Shown here one piece after another: positions 53,067 through 61,357 of a stretch of 64,000 nucleotides of DNA (its first letter is position 1; the number at the start of each line of letters is the position of its first letter). A program made the position numbers and the translations under genes. The stretch is from Lachnospiraceae bacterium (lineage in GTDB: Bacteria; Bacillota; Clostridia; Lachnospirales; Lachnospiraceae), in the NCBI GenBank assembly GCA_910576335.1, contig CAJTIU010000009.1, forward strand, positions 62,001-126,000, read 5' to 3'. The notes beneath the pieces were generated by a model. It had not been told where the DNA came from. It ran no database searches and saw only the letters and a list, made by a program, of their open reading frames with translations.

Positions 53067-54428
53067 ATGAGTATAGTTGATAATAAAAATCTGAATCCGG
53101 AACTGGTGAAGAATGTGGATCCGGATCTGCAGCCAACTAAGAAACGTATTATGGGTACCCTGTCCTATGCGGCAAGCTTTATGGGCGGATGTGTATCCAT
53201 CGGTACATTTTCCATGGGTGCCGGACTGATCGGAGCCCTGACAGTAACACAGGCAATCCTGGCAATGGTAATCGGGTGTCTGGTTATCGCCATTGCCCTT
53301 GCGATTATCGGCGAGTGCGGACATACATATGGTATCCCCTTTACCGTTCAGCTCAGGAGCAGCTTTGGTACGACCGGCGTTAAGATCCCAGGCATACTCC
53401 GCGGGCTTCCGGCGATCGTATGGTTTGGCTTCCAGAGCTGGGTAGGTGCAGGCGCCATCAACAGCTGCCTGAATATCCTTTTCGGAATCAGTAACCTTCC
53501 GGTTGTATATGCATTGTTTACCCTTCTGCAGGTACTGCTTGCAATCAAGGGCTTCGAAGGAATCAAGTGGCTTGAGAACATTTCCTGCGTATTTATTATT
53601 GCAATCCTGATCTACATGCTGTATGTAGTAAATACACAGTTCTCCTCAGAGATCGGGGACGTATTCTCCGGCATTAAGGGAACATGGGGCATGCCGTTTT
53701 GGGCAGCGACCACGTCCTTCCTTGGAATTTATTCCACGATGATCATCAATGCGTCTGACTATTCACGAAACGCGACAGATGACATTAAGCCTGTGAAGGC
53801 GGCAAGCATCTATACAGTAGCAATCCTTCCTGTAACCCTGTTCATGGGTCTGATCGGACTTCTTGTAACAGCAGCAACAGGAAACAGCGACCCGGTAGTA
53901 GTGTTCTCCACCACAATGGGAAGCAAGGTCCTCACAATCGTAACCCTGCTCTTCATCGCATTTGCACAGGTTACAACAAACGTACTGAACAATATCGTTC
54001 CGCCGGCATATGTGCTGATGGAGTCCTTCAAGATGAAATGGACACATGCTACGATACTTGTAGGCGTGCTCTCCGCATGCGTAATGCCGTGGAAACTGGT
54101 TACTGATGAATCCGCAGCAGGGCTAAATCTCTTCACACAGTTCTACTCCGCATTCCTCGGACCAATCTTTGCGGTCATGGCAGTGGATTACTTTATTCTT
54201 CGCAAGAAGAAACTGGATATCAATGACATGTATGACAAACAGGGATGCTTCAAGGGAATTAACTGGGCGGCAGTGATTGCGATTATCTTCGGATCCCTGT
54301 GCTCACTGCTGGTAATGCAGCTTTCCTGGTATGTGAGCCTGATTCCTACAGGAGTGGCTTATTACCTTCTGATGAAAATCATGCCGACATCAAGATCATT
54401 CTGTAAAGGAACCATCTTTGAAAAATAA
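53067..54428 (+). CDS. NCS1-family nucleobase/allantoin-type permease (second paralogue)
   Basis: 453 residues; AAGGAGAG before ATG 53067. About twelve membrane helices with the same markers as the 49424 gene: MGGCVSIGTFSMGAGLIG, YGIPFTVQLRSSFGTTG, GLPAIVWFGFQSWVGAGAI, INASDYSRNA and LGPIFAVMAVDYFILRKKK. It is paired with the second hydrolase. It ends just before repeat copy 4, which may act as its terminator. Confidence 0.9.
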   Translation: MSIVDNKNLNPELVKNVDPDLQPTKKRIMGTLSYAASFMGGCVSIGTFSMGAGLIGALTVTQAILAMVIGCLVIAIALAIIGECGHTYGIPFTVQLRSSFGTTGVKIPGILRGLPAIVWFGFQSWVGAGAINSCLNILFGISNLPVVYALFTLLQVLLAIKGFEGIKWLENISCVFIIAILIYMLYVVNTQFSSEIGDVFSGIKGTWGMPFWAATTSFLGIYSTMIINASDYSRNATDDIKPVKAASIYTVAILPVTLFMGLIGLLVTAATGNSDPVVVFSTTMGSKVLTIVTLLFIAFAQVTTNVLNNIVPPAYVLMESFKMKWTHATILVGVLSACVMPWKLVTDESAAGLNLFTQFYSAFLGPIFAVMAVDYFILRKKKLDINDMYDKQGCFKGINWAAVIAIIFGSLCSLLVMQLSWYVSLIPTGVAYYLLMKIMPTSRSFCKGTIFEK

Positions 54429-54432
54429 TGAA

Positions 54433-54470
54433 TTGGGGACGGGGCATTTTTAAAAATGCCCCGTCCCCAA
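54433..54470. repeat. GGGGACGGGG palindrome, copy 4
   Basis: A 38-bp perfect palindrome centred at 54451/54452, with the same C/G centre (GGGGCATTTTT) as copy 1. It lies 4 bases after the stop codon of the second permease, at the border between the intact metabolic genes and the rearranged region. Confidence 0.9.
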
Positions 54471-54535
54471 CTCCAGTTGAAAAGGTGGTGAATAGAAGTG
54501 AAAACAGAATGCTTCTTTTCTATGAAGTATAAAGG

Positions 54536-54658
54536 ACGGGGGATCTGTTCGACGGACTGGCCATCTGGGAATACGAGAGATACCGGCAGCTGCAGGGAAT
54601 CTATCCTGTCCTTTTTCTTACGTTTGCAGACATCAAATTGTTACAGATGGTCTGGTAG
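54536..54658 (+). pseudogene. Fragment of an AAA-ATPase-like / DUF1703 nuclease gene
   Basis: A 40-codon piece in one frame reads TGDLFDGLAIWEYERYRQLQ then GIYPVLFLTFADIK, the N-terminal ATPase motif of a large clostridial family (AAA-ATPase-like plus PD-(D/E)XK nuclease, usually above 500 residues). The frame ends at TAG 54656, and there is no continuation. A leftover of a deleted gene. Confidence 0.65.
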
Positions 54659-55073
54659 ATTAAGGCTGTACGCCTCTTCTAATTGTGCCTTGAGTTTTTT
54701 ATTCTCTTCTAAAGCCTCTTCATATTTTTCCTTGTATTTATCTTCTGTAACAATATCCTTCTTGATTTTTTCGATAGCTTTTTCAGATCCCTATTCTCTT
54801 TCTTGAGTATCTGGATATAAGCGTCTGTGGAATCCTTACTTCTATTTTTGCAATATCCTGTAGGAGTTATGTATTTATCGGCAAGTTCTCGCATATCTGG
54901 ATGATTAGAAAAATAAGTCCTGCTTACATTTGCTTCCCTACAAAGGTCAGCAAGGGTAAACTCGCCTTCTTTTCTGAGTTTATTGATGGCTTTTTTCACA
55001 TCATCCGCTTTTTCTGCTTCACGGCTTCATTGTGCTTTTTTACGCCAGCCATCTTTTTTTCCTTAGCTGTCAT
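54641..55073 (-). pseudogene. DUF6262/TnpC-like gene of a Tn554-type element, frameshifted
   Basis: Read from ATG 55073 (MTAKEKKMAGVKKHNEAVKQ) through KKAINKLRKEGEFTLADLCR, VSRTYFSNHPDMREL and DAYIQILKKENRDLKK to LKAQLEEAYSLNLPDHL and a stop at 54641. Two changes of frame are needed, both in A-rich tracts near 55010 and 54785, so it is broken. The family is that of the small third protein of Tn554-like transposons, a coiled-coil and HTH-like protein. The start overlaps the stop of the upstream fragment, as in an intact element. Confidence 0.65.
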
Positions 55074-55263
55074 TTTTCCTGTCCCCTTTCTCTAATTTTT
55101 TAATAATCTTTTCCAGGGCGTCTTTTTCCTTTAGGGCCTTTTTAAGCATCATGTCGTAATTGTTGGCTTCTGCCACTTTGATAGTCGCTTCGATTTCCAA
55201 TAGTTGTATGTGATAAGCATTTCATCTTTCTCCAGTCTTGGCTTTAACTGCTCTTTGACAACA
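55063..55263 (-). pseudogene. C-terminal remnant of the preceding Tn554-type gene (integrase or regulator)
   Basis: Two pieces in different frames: VTNDVVKEQLKPRLEKDEM, then QLLEIEATIKVAEANNYDMM and KEKDALEKIIKKLEKG ending at stop 55063-55065. The last codons overlap the DUF6262 start. The identity is inferred mostly from gene order in such elements; I cannot name the family from what remains. Confidence 0.4.
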
Positions 55264-55440
55264 TCATTTGTAACAGTTGCATAATGGCTCAGTGAGCTTA
55301 GGCGTGCCATTTTCGAGATGGCTGGCAGAAGATGTCTGTAAATCTATTTTTTCTGCCAATTCCATCTGCGATAAATGCTTTTTAAGCCGATATTTTTTTA
55401 GTTTTTCACCAAATCTGGCAGCATTAAATAATTTATCCAT
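55264..55440 (-). pseudogene. XRE-family repressor, truncated at about residue 50
   Basis: 58 codons from ATG 55440 (GGAAGGGGG site). Residues 1-50 are an XRE helix-turn-helix (FGEKLKKYRLKKHLSQMELA, then HLENGTPKLT); after that the text turns to unrelated TEPLCNCYK and a stop. The join with the Tn554-type debris near 55290 suggests it was broken by that element. It faces away from the CHASE2 cyclase gene across twin palindromes, its likely operators. Confidence 0.6.
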
Positions 55441-55491
55441 AAATATGCCCCCTTCCTGAAATTAATTTTATGTTGCGTATTTCATTTTACG

Positions 55492-55535
55492 GCATAATAT
55501 GCTAAGATTGAAACGCAGTATCAAGCATAATATGC
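55492..55535. promoter_or_regulatory. Twin operator palindromes GCATAATATGC
   Basis: Two identical 11-base palindromes at 55492-55502 and 55525-55535, 33 bases apart (about three helical turns), between the divergent XRE fragment and the cyclase block. The pair in the shared promoter region is typical for a small repressor. As the repressor is broken, the block may now be derepressed. Confidence 0.6.
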
Positions 55536-55631
55536 TCAAAAATGAATATGAGCAAAAAAATAGATTTTTTGGAAAATTTAGAACCTTATCATCGGATTTT
55601 ACGTCCAGGGGGCATAAAGGAGGTGATAAGG

Positions 55632-55787
55632 ATGAGCGATGAAGCGATTCGGGAGTTATTTTGTGCTTTTGTGGAAGAAGGGAAACTTGATGAATATGAG
55701 AAAGTATGTTCATTTGATGTTTTTTTTCGTATTGCTTTCGGCTTTTTTGACGTTGTTGGCAAAATGGAGAATATTAGATACGGTTGA
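55632..55787 (+). CDS. Possible 51-residue leader protein overlapping the cyclase start
   Basis: ATG 55632 stands 8 bases after a perfect AAAGGAGGTGAT ribosome site, the best in this region. The frame (MSDEAIRELFCAFVEEGKLD ...) overlaps the cyclase frame by about 100 bases. No family is recognised. It may be a real small protein, the tail of a lost gene, or a leader that couples translation; the same site could also serve a cyclase start at 55639. Confidence 0.3.
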   Translation: MSDEAIRELFCAFVEEGKLDEYEKVCSFDVFFRIAFGFFDVVGKMENIRYG

Positions 55788-57471
55788 CATGTCTTTGTCG
55801 GACAGGCTATATCAACAGCCTGTGGCAGTTGATGGGAATATCGTTATCATTAAAATAGATGAAAAAGCCCTAGATCGTTTTGGCGTTTACCAGAACTGGA
55901 ACAGGGAAAAGGTCGCAGAAGTAATTGAAAAACTGAACCAATCAGAGGACAAAAGGCCTAAAGTCATAGCGGTGGATATTCTCTATACTTCAAAAACAGC
56001 CCCAGAAGCAGATGAAGCCTTGGTAGATGCTATGGAAGATAACGTTGTGCTGGCCTGTGCAGGGGCATTTGACTCAGGGTTTGTGGAAAATGGCACAGGC
56101 TTTATACATAACAGCTTCCAGTTGATTTTTTATGAAGAGCCTTTTGACGAGCTGAAATCTGTCTCAGAAGCAGGACATATCAATGCAATGAGGGATACGG
56201 ATGGAATACTTCGCCACCACCTCTTGTCCTTTGATTTATCAGATGGAGCATCAGTGCCGTCAATGGCATTAAAGGTGGCTCTTAAATATAATGAAAACTT
56301 GGAGTTGCCAGAGGTAAGCAGTAAAGGCTTTTGGTATCTTCCATACAGCAAAAAGCCAGGTGATTTTGAATCAATTTCTATCTCTGAGGTATTAGACGGC
56401 AAGGTATCGGCAGATTATTTTGAAGGGAAAATCGTTTTGATAGGTCCGATGGCTTCTGGATTACAGGACAGTTATATAACAGCAATCGATCATGCAAAAG
56501 AAATGTATGGGGTAGAATATCAGGCTAATGCGATTACGGCTTTACTGGAGAGCAATTTCAAAAAAAAGGCAAGCGATAACATACAGCTTATCGTATTGTT
56601 TATCCTGCTTTTATTTGCCAGTATCATATTTTATAGAGTAAAAACAAAGTTTTCCTTTATCCCATGGCTTTTCCTTTCTTTTGGATGGGTGGCAACGTGT
56701 AAATTAGTGTACGAGCAGGGGCTTATATTACATGTTGTATACGTTCCGTTAGGCGTAACCATTCTTTATATAGGAAACGTAGCCGTCCATGCTGTCAGGG
56801 AGAACATGAAACGCAGACGGATTACAGATACATTCAAGCGGTATGTTGCGCCAGAGATCGTAAAAGAGTTAATAGACAAAGAAGGGGATGCTCTAAAATT
56901 AGGCGGGAAATCATGTGATATAGCTGTTTTGTTTGTAGATATCAGGGGATTTACTACTATGAGTGAAAAACTCCCGCCAGAAACAGTTGTGGAAATATTA
57001 AACCAGTATCTGACGCTTATATCAGAATGTATTTTAAAATACAATGGAACACTGGATAAGTATGTTGGGGATGCTGTTATGGCATTTTGGGGCGCACCAC
57101 TGCCACAGGATGATTATGTAATGAACTCAGCAAAAGCGGCAATGGATATGGCTTCGGGAGCAAAAGAATTATCAGAAAAACTGGAAAAACAATATGGACA
57201 AAAATTAGCATTTGGCATAGGGATAAATCTTGGAAAGGCTGTTGTCGGCAACATTGGCTCTCCTAGAAGAATGGATTATACAGCGATCGGAGATACAGTA
57301 AATACAGCAGCCAGACTTGAAGCCAATGCGCCTGGGGAAACCATTTATATTTCAAAAGCTGTGGCAGACTCCTTAAAGGAAAGAATTATAGCAACACCGC
57401 TTGCTAACCCACCTAAGCTAAAGGGGAAAAGGGATGGCTTTGAGATATTGACACTGGATAAAATTTTGTGA
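55690..57471 (+). CDS. CHASE2-domain class III adenylate/guanylate cyclase
   Basis: About 593 residues if started at ATG 55690 (AAGGG site; 55639 gives 610). One N-terminal membrane helix, an extracytoplasmic CHASE2 sensor (about 30-300; VIIKIDEKALDRFG, VIAVDILY, DGILRHHLL, GKIVLIGPMASGLQDSY), three membrane helices (about 305-385) and a class III cyclase domain: VLFVDIRGFTTMSE and DKYVGDAVMAFWGAP hold the metal-binding Asp residues, DYTAIGDTVNTAARLE the transition-state Asn and Arg. So it should make cAMP (or cGMP) in answer to an outside signal. cAMP signalling is uncommon in Lachnospiraceae. Confidence 0.9.
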   Translation: MNMRKYVHLMFFFVLLSAFLTLLAKWRILDTVDMSLSDRLYQQPVAVDGNIVIIKIDEKALDRFGVYQNWNREKVAEVIEKLNQSEDKRPKVIAVDILYTSKTAPEADEALVDAMEDNVVLACAGAFDSGFVENGTGFIHNSFQLIFYEEPFDELKSVSEAGHINAMRDTDGILRHHLLSFDLSDGASVPSMALKVALKYNENLELPEVSSKGFWYLPYSKKPGDFESISISEVLDGKVSADYFEGKIVLIGPMASGLQDSYITAIDHAKEMYGVEYQANAITALLESNFKKKASDNIQLIVLFILLLFASIIFYRVKTKFSFIPWLFLSFGWVATCKLVYEQGLILHVVYVPLGVTILYIGNVAVHAVRENMKRRRITDTFKRYVAPEIVKELIDKEGDALKLGGKSCDIAVLFVDIRGFTTMSEKLPPETVVEILNQYLTLISECILKYNGTLDKYVGDAVMAFWGAPLPQDDYVMNSAKAAMDMASGAKELSEKLEKQYGQKLAFGIGINLGKAVVGNIGSPRRMDYTAIGDTVNTAARLEANAPGETIYISKAVADSLKERIIATPLANPPKLKGKRDGFEILTLDKIL

Positions 57472-57483
57472 GGTTAATGCATC

Positions 57484-58278
57484 ATGCAGGATTGGGAGAT
57501 TTCAGTATGGGGTGTACGTGGCTCGGCTCCTGTCCCATCAAAAGAATTTATGGAATATGGCGGAAATACTTCATGTTTTTCCGTAAAAAGAGAAAATCAT
57601 GTAATTATATTTGATATGGGAACAGGGCTTACTAGGCTTGGCAGGGAACTGATAAAGCAAAAAATCATGCGTTTTGATGTTCTTCTTAGTCATTTGCATA
57701 TAGACCACTTATTGGGATTATTTTCATTCCAGCCGTTATTTTGCCCTGGAATAGAAATGCATATATATGGAAGAATTGGATTGGAAGAAGATATAAGAAA
57801 GCTTCTTTCCCCACCTTGGTATCCTTTAGGGGTAGAGGATTTTTCGGCAAAAATTCATTTCCATGAAATAGAACCAGAAAAGAGCTTCCATCTTGGTGAA
57901 TTCTTGGTATCTACAATCAAAGGCAACCATCCAAACGGAAGCATTTTATATAGACTGGATAGCGATGGAGAGAGTTTTGTCTATGCTTTAGATTGTGAAT
58001 GTGATAGAGAAACTTTTTTACAGCTTTCAGAATTTGCTTATGGGAGTGATTTAATGGTTTGGGATTCCTATTTTATAGAAAAAGATTTCAAAAAAGGCTG
58101 GGGACATTCTACATGGAAACAGGGAATTGAAATTGCTCAGGAAGCAAATATAGGACGTGTATTGATGGCTCATTATCATAGCGAATATACAGATATTTTT
58201 TTACGTGAGCAAGAAAATATTGCTTGTAAAGATAAAATCTGTATTTTTTCAAAAGAAGGGATGACATTAAGGATATGA
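57484..58278 (+). CDS. Metallo-beta-lactamase-fold hydrolase
   Basis: 264 residues. WGVRGSAPVPSKEFMEYGGNTSC is the start of a known group (split over residues 8-30), then the zinc motif LSHLHIDHLLGL (HxHxDH), GNHPNG, ALDCECD and MAHYHSEYTD. The GGNTSC group often sits beside CHASE2 cyclases and FecR proteins and includes cyclic-nucleotide phosphodiesterase-like members, so hydrolysis of the cyclase product is one reasonable idea. It overlaps the next gene by 4 bases. Confidence 0.82.
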   Translation: MQDWEISVWGVRGSAPVPSKEFMEYGGNTSCFSVKRENHVIIFDMGTGLTRLGRELIKQKIMRFDVLLSHLHIDHLLGLFSFQPLFCPGIEMHIYGRIGLEEDIRKLLSPPWYPLGVEDFSAKIHFHEIEPEKSFHLGEFLVSTIKGNHPNGSILYRLDSDGESFVYALDCECDRETFLQLSEFAYGSDLMVWDSYFIEKDFKKGWGHSTWKQGIEIAQEANIGRVLMAHYHSEYTDIFLREQENIACKDKICIFSKEGMTLRI

Positions 58279-58565
58279 CAGAAAATGAAATTAAAAAAAT
58301 ACTAAATGTAGGCGTGTTGCTTTCATCGGAAAGAAGTATAAATAAACTTTTGGAAAAGATCCTTATTTCTGTAATGGAAATTTCTAATTGTGACGCAGGG
58401 ACGCTATATCTTTTAGAACAGGAAAAATTACATTTCGTTATCATGCGTAACAATACAATGAAAACCTATTCAGGCGGTGACGGCAAGCGTCCAGACATTC
58501 CGCCTGAAGAAGAAAGTGTTTCGGATAAATCTGTTTTTATTATTGATATTAGTAATGTTGCTTAG
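58275..58565 (+). pseudogene. GAF-domain protein (probable HD-GYP phosphodiesterase), cut short by a deletion
   Basis: The first about 77 residues (ILNVGVLLSSERSINKLLEK, SNCDAGTLYLLEQEKLHFV and NNTMKTYSGGDGKRPDIPP) are the beginning of a GAF domain as found before HD-GYP domains. Right after IPP, near 58504, the match stops, and the following bases belong in another frame to the lipoprotein gene. The rest of the GAF domain and any catalytic domain are absent, leaving a 96-residue frame. Confidence 0.65.
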
Positions 58566-59865
58566 TGCGTCATGTGGCAGGAACAGGGCAACTACAATGA
58601 AACTGATAAAAACAGATGGGGAAGTTGGTGTAGAAAATGAAAAAGGGAAGTCTGTTGATTTGATAGAAAACCTTGGGTTATACAATGGCTATGGCATAGG
58701 CACACAACCAAAAAGTTTTGCATGGATTGATCTTGATGATACAAAGCTAACCAAAATGGACGAAAAAAGCGATGTTGACATTATCAAGGACGGCAAAAAA
58801 CTAGAATTAGTTGTAAATTCTGGGGGCTTGTTTTTCAATGTAACAAAACCGCTGGAAGATGATGAAAGCATGGATATCCGTACTTCTACAACAATCTGTG
58901 GTATTCGTGGCACTTGCGGATGGGTAGAATCTCAGGGAGATATTTCTTATGTTGGTTTGCTTGATGGAAAAGTGGAGTGTACTGTCACAGTAGATGGAAA
59001 AGAAGAAACTGTTAGAGTAAATACAAAAGAACTGCTTATTGTCAAAAAGGATGGAGAAAATGTCACCTATGAAGTAAAGGAACTTACATACAAGGATGTG
59101 CCAGAATTTGTGCAGGTAGAAATATCTGATGAGCCTTTTGCATTGGAAGAAGAATCTTATATTGTAGATATTAAAGATTATATAGGTACATTCATGAATG
59201 GACAAAACGTAGATGCAGGAAAGCTCACGATTACAGAAATTAATTCTCAGTCAGTAAATGTCCGTTTAGAAGCATTTAAAACTCATGATGCTGGAGAGGT
59301 TTCTACCATATTTGAAGAAGTTGGATATCCTTTTGAAAATGGAATTTATTTGGATATATCGGGGCAACGGGTAGAGATTAGAAAACAAAATCATAGCATC
59401 AGTGGAAATAACTATGATGGTTATATCCTAGATGTACCAGAAAAATTGAAACAGGATTGGGATATTCTTCTCAATTATGAGAAGGAATATGTAAGTATTG
59501 CGCCAGAAGAAACGGCGGAAATTGATAGGTTTATAAAAACCTACGCACAAGATTATGGCAATTACGATTATTTCTTGGATTTATCAATTAGGGATAATGG
59601 ACTGTTAGGCTGTACTACTGGAAATGACAGGCATGGTGGTTTTTCTGGCTGTGAATATGCAGATTATTCCATCAATGGGAATGAGCTAAAAGCTACAAGA
59701 ACAAATATTGGAGCAAACGGGGAAGAAAATGTAACAGATATTTTTGTGCTAAATGATGATGGCTCTATTTCGGCTACATTTTCAGAAGGGATGTTTGCCC
59801 CTGACGGGATTTATGGAGTAAGTGATTCATCATCTATGTATGATTCAACAGAGGACTATCCATAA
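58477..59865 (+). CDS. FecR-domain lipoprotein with altered 5-prime end
   Basis: 462 residues if read from GTG 58477, but the natural signal peptide seems to begin with (M)KKKVFRINLF at 58504, where CTG now stands. Lipobox LSASC (Cys33 from GTG). A FecR-like domain follows: IKTDGEVGVENEKGKSVDLI, LVVNSGGLFFNVTKPLEDDE, and STTICGIRGTCGWVES. The C-terminal 200 residues are an unassigned secreted part. FecR proteins commonly occur with CHASE2 cyclases, perhaps as the signal partner of CHASE2. Whether this one is still translated depends on the GTG. Confidence 0.75.
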   Translation: MTASVQTFRLKKKVFRINLFLLLILVMLLSASCGRNRATTMKLIKTDGEVGVENEKGKSVDLIENLGLYNGYGIGTQPKSFAWIDLDDTKLTKMDEKSDVDIIKDGKKLELVVNSGGLFFNVTKPLEDDESMDIRTSTTICGIRGTCGWVESQGDISYVGLLDGKVECTVTVDGKEETVRVNTKELLIVKKDGENVTYEVKELTYKDVPEFVQVEISDEPFALEEESYIVDIKDYIGTFMNGQNVDAGKLTITEINSQSVNVRLEAFKTHDAGEVSTIFEEVGYPFENGIYLDISGQRVEIRKQNHSISGNNYDGYILDVPEKLKQDWDILLNYEKEYVSIAPEETAEIDRFIKTYAQDYGNYDYFLDLSIRDNGLLGCTTGNDRHGGFSGCEYADYSINGNELKATRTNIGANGEENVTDIFVLNDDGSISATFSEGMFAPDGIYGVSDSSSMYDSTEDYP

Positions 59866-60457
59866 AAATATTTATGGAACAAAAATAAAAAGGAATGCCG
59901 CACTGCAAGTATACGTTAGAAGGAGAGAAAAGGAATGAGAAAAATCTTAACAATGGTTTATGGGCATTTTTGGAGGTTGCAGCAAATGAATAAAACAACA
60001 AGAGATGATTCTTCTTAAAGAGCGTTTAAACCTTATGCAAATGCCATGGCAAAACTGTTAGATAGAAAGTGCTTAAAGGCAGGAGCAGGCATACCTTGTA
60101 TATTGTGATTAGGGTGGTTATATAATGGTTTGCCAGAAGCATCAAGTGGCACTCCTGTTTCTGGATCGAATTTCCACTCCTTAGAGTATATGTATGCCCT
60201 GCCTATTGATGGCGGAAAGGGTGAAAGAAAAGCCAGAGGTCAATCCTCTGGCTGCTCTTTTGCCTTACATATCCCCTGCGCCGTCCCTGCTATGACAGTC
60301 AGTTCCGCATCATCAAAAAAGCATCCCATTGACTGCGTAAAATTATTTTTCTTATCAAAGTTCATGGGATATAATGTTGTAGTGAACATTTGCGGTTGCA
60401 GACTTGTTATAGTTCTTTTTGATGGATATAATATTATGGTACGCTGGATAGTTAGAT
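59866..60457. other. Degraded, gene-poor stretch with minus-strand coding debris
   Basis: No intact gene. On the minus strand a fragment ends at 60240 (FTQSMGCFFDDAELTVIAGT ...) next to a CCAGAGG/CCTCTGG hairpin at 60235-60253, and another reads EWKFDPETGVPLDASGKPLY down to about 60045. The first is reminiscent of small conjugative-element proteins; the second I cannot assign. A short plus-strand frame from ATG 59936 has a good ribosome site (AGAAGGAGAG further up) but stops after about 27 codons. Confidence 0.45.
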
Positions 60458-60622
60458 ATGTTTGAATATATGGCAGCACAGGAAAGCGAAAAAATAGAAC
60501 GTATTACTTCGGTGGGTACGGCGGATATCTAAAGAAATCAGATTGAGGGCGCAATAAACATCTATCGGATATGGCTCATTCTGAAAGATGCACAAAAGCC
60601 TGTTGATATTCGAAAAAAGTAG
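60458..60622 (+). pseudogene. Remnant of a small conjugative-element DNA-binding protein
   Basis: A single frame from ATG 60458 to TAG 60620-60622 is interrupted by one TAA after codon 24. The second half (RNQIEGAINIYRIWLILKDA QKPVD) matches the end of the helix-turn-helix or excisionase-like proteins common in clostridial conjugative transposons. The first half has lost the helix-turn-helix text. Confidence 0.55.
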
Positions 60623-60682
60623 GAACTTGACCACATTTTGACTTTTAAGCTTTATAATATTTTAGACTAGGAGGTTTTTGCT

Positions 60683-61357
60683 ATGGCATATAAGATACTC
60701 ATTGTTGATGATGAAAAAATGCTGACTGAATTATTATCAAGCCACTTGCAGGATTGTGGATATGAGACTTTTGCAGCGGAAGATGCGGAGCAGGCAATAT
60801 CAATGCTGAATATATATCCAGATTTAATTTTGCTTGACATCAACATGCCCGAAATGGACGGATTGGAGCTATGCAAGATTATCCGTAATAATGTCACCTG
60901 CCCTATTTTGTTTTTGACAGCTCGGATTACAGAACAGGACAAGGTAAACGGTTTGCAGGCCGGCGGCGATGACTACATAACCAAGCCTTTTAGTTTACAA
61001 GAATTGACCGCAAGGGTGGCGGCTCACCTGCGGAGGGACGAGAGAAGCAAGTGTACTCCTAAAATCGTATCTTCACAAGGCTTAATTGTAAATCTTGCTG
61101 AACGCAAAATTTTTTATGGAGAAAGGTCGCTGAACTTATCAAATCGTGAATTTGATATTGTCGAGTTTCTGATGAGTAACGCTAACCAGATATTTGATAA
61201 AGAACGGATATACGAAGCCGTATGGGGCTTTAATGCTAAGGGCGACAGCAATGTTATTAAAGAGCATATCCGAAAAATCAGAAATAAACTGACTGAAGCT
61301 ACGGGCAAGGAATATATAGAAACAGTTTGGGGGATGGGATATAGATGGAAAAAATGA
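60683..61357 (+). CDS. OmpR/PhoB-family response regulator (VanR-like)
   Basis: 224 residues, AGGAGG before ATG 60683. Receiver domain 1-115 with the acidic pocket Asp9-Asp10, phospho-acceptor Asp52 (LLDINMP) and Lys101 (TKPF); winged-helix DNA-binding domain about 130-224 (LSNREFDIVEFLMSNANQIF, AVWGFNAKGDSNVIKEHIRK). It controls transcription when phosphorylated by the kinase at 61345, which it overlaps by 13 bases. Target genes may be the small membrane proteins downstream. Confidence 0.95.
   Translation: MAYKILIVDDEKMLTELLSSHLQDCGYETFAAEDAEQAISMLNIYPDLILLDINMPEMDGLELCKIIRNNVTCPILFLTARITEQDKVNGLQAGGDDYITKPFSLQELTARVAAHLRRDERSKCTPKIVSSQGLIVNLAERKIFYGERSLNLSNREFDIVEFLMSNANQIFDKERIYEAVWGFNAKGDSNVIKEHIRKIRNKLTEATGKEYIETVWGMGYRWKK

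Noticed and set aside
54498-54806. 102-codon plus-strand frame after repeat copy 4
   Set aside because: Its second half is antisense to the DUF6262-like fragment, and its first half is out of frame with the recognisable ATPase fragment.
60130-60465. 111-codon plus-strand frame in the degraded stretch
   Set aside because: It is opposite the minus-strand debris and has no ribosome site or family features.
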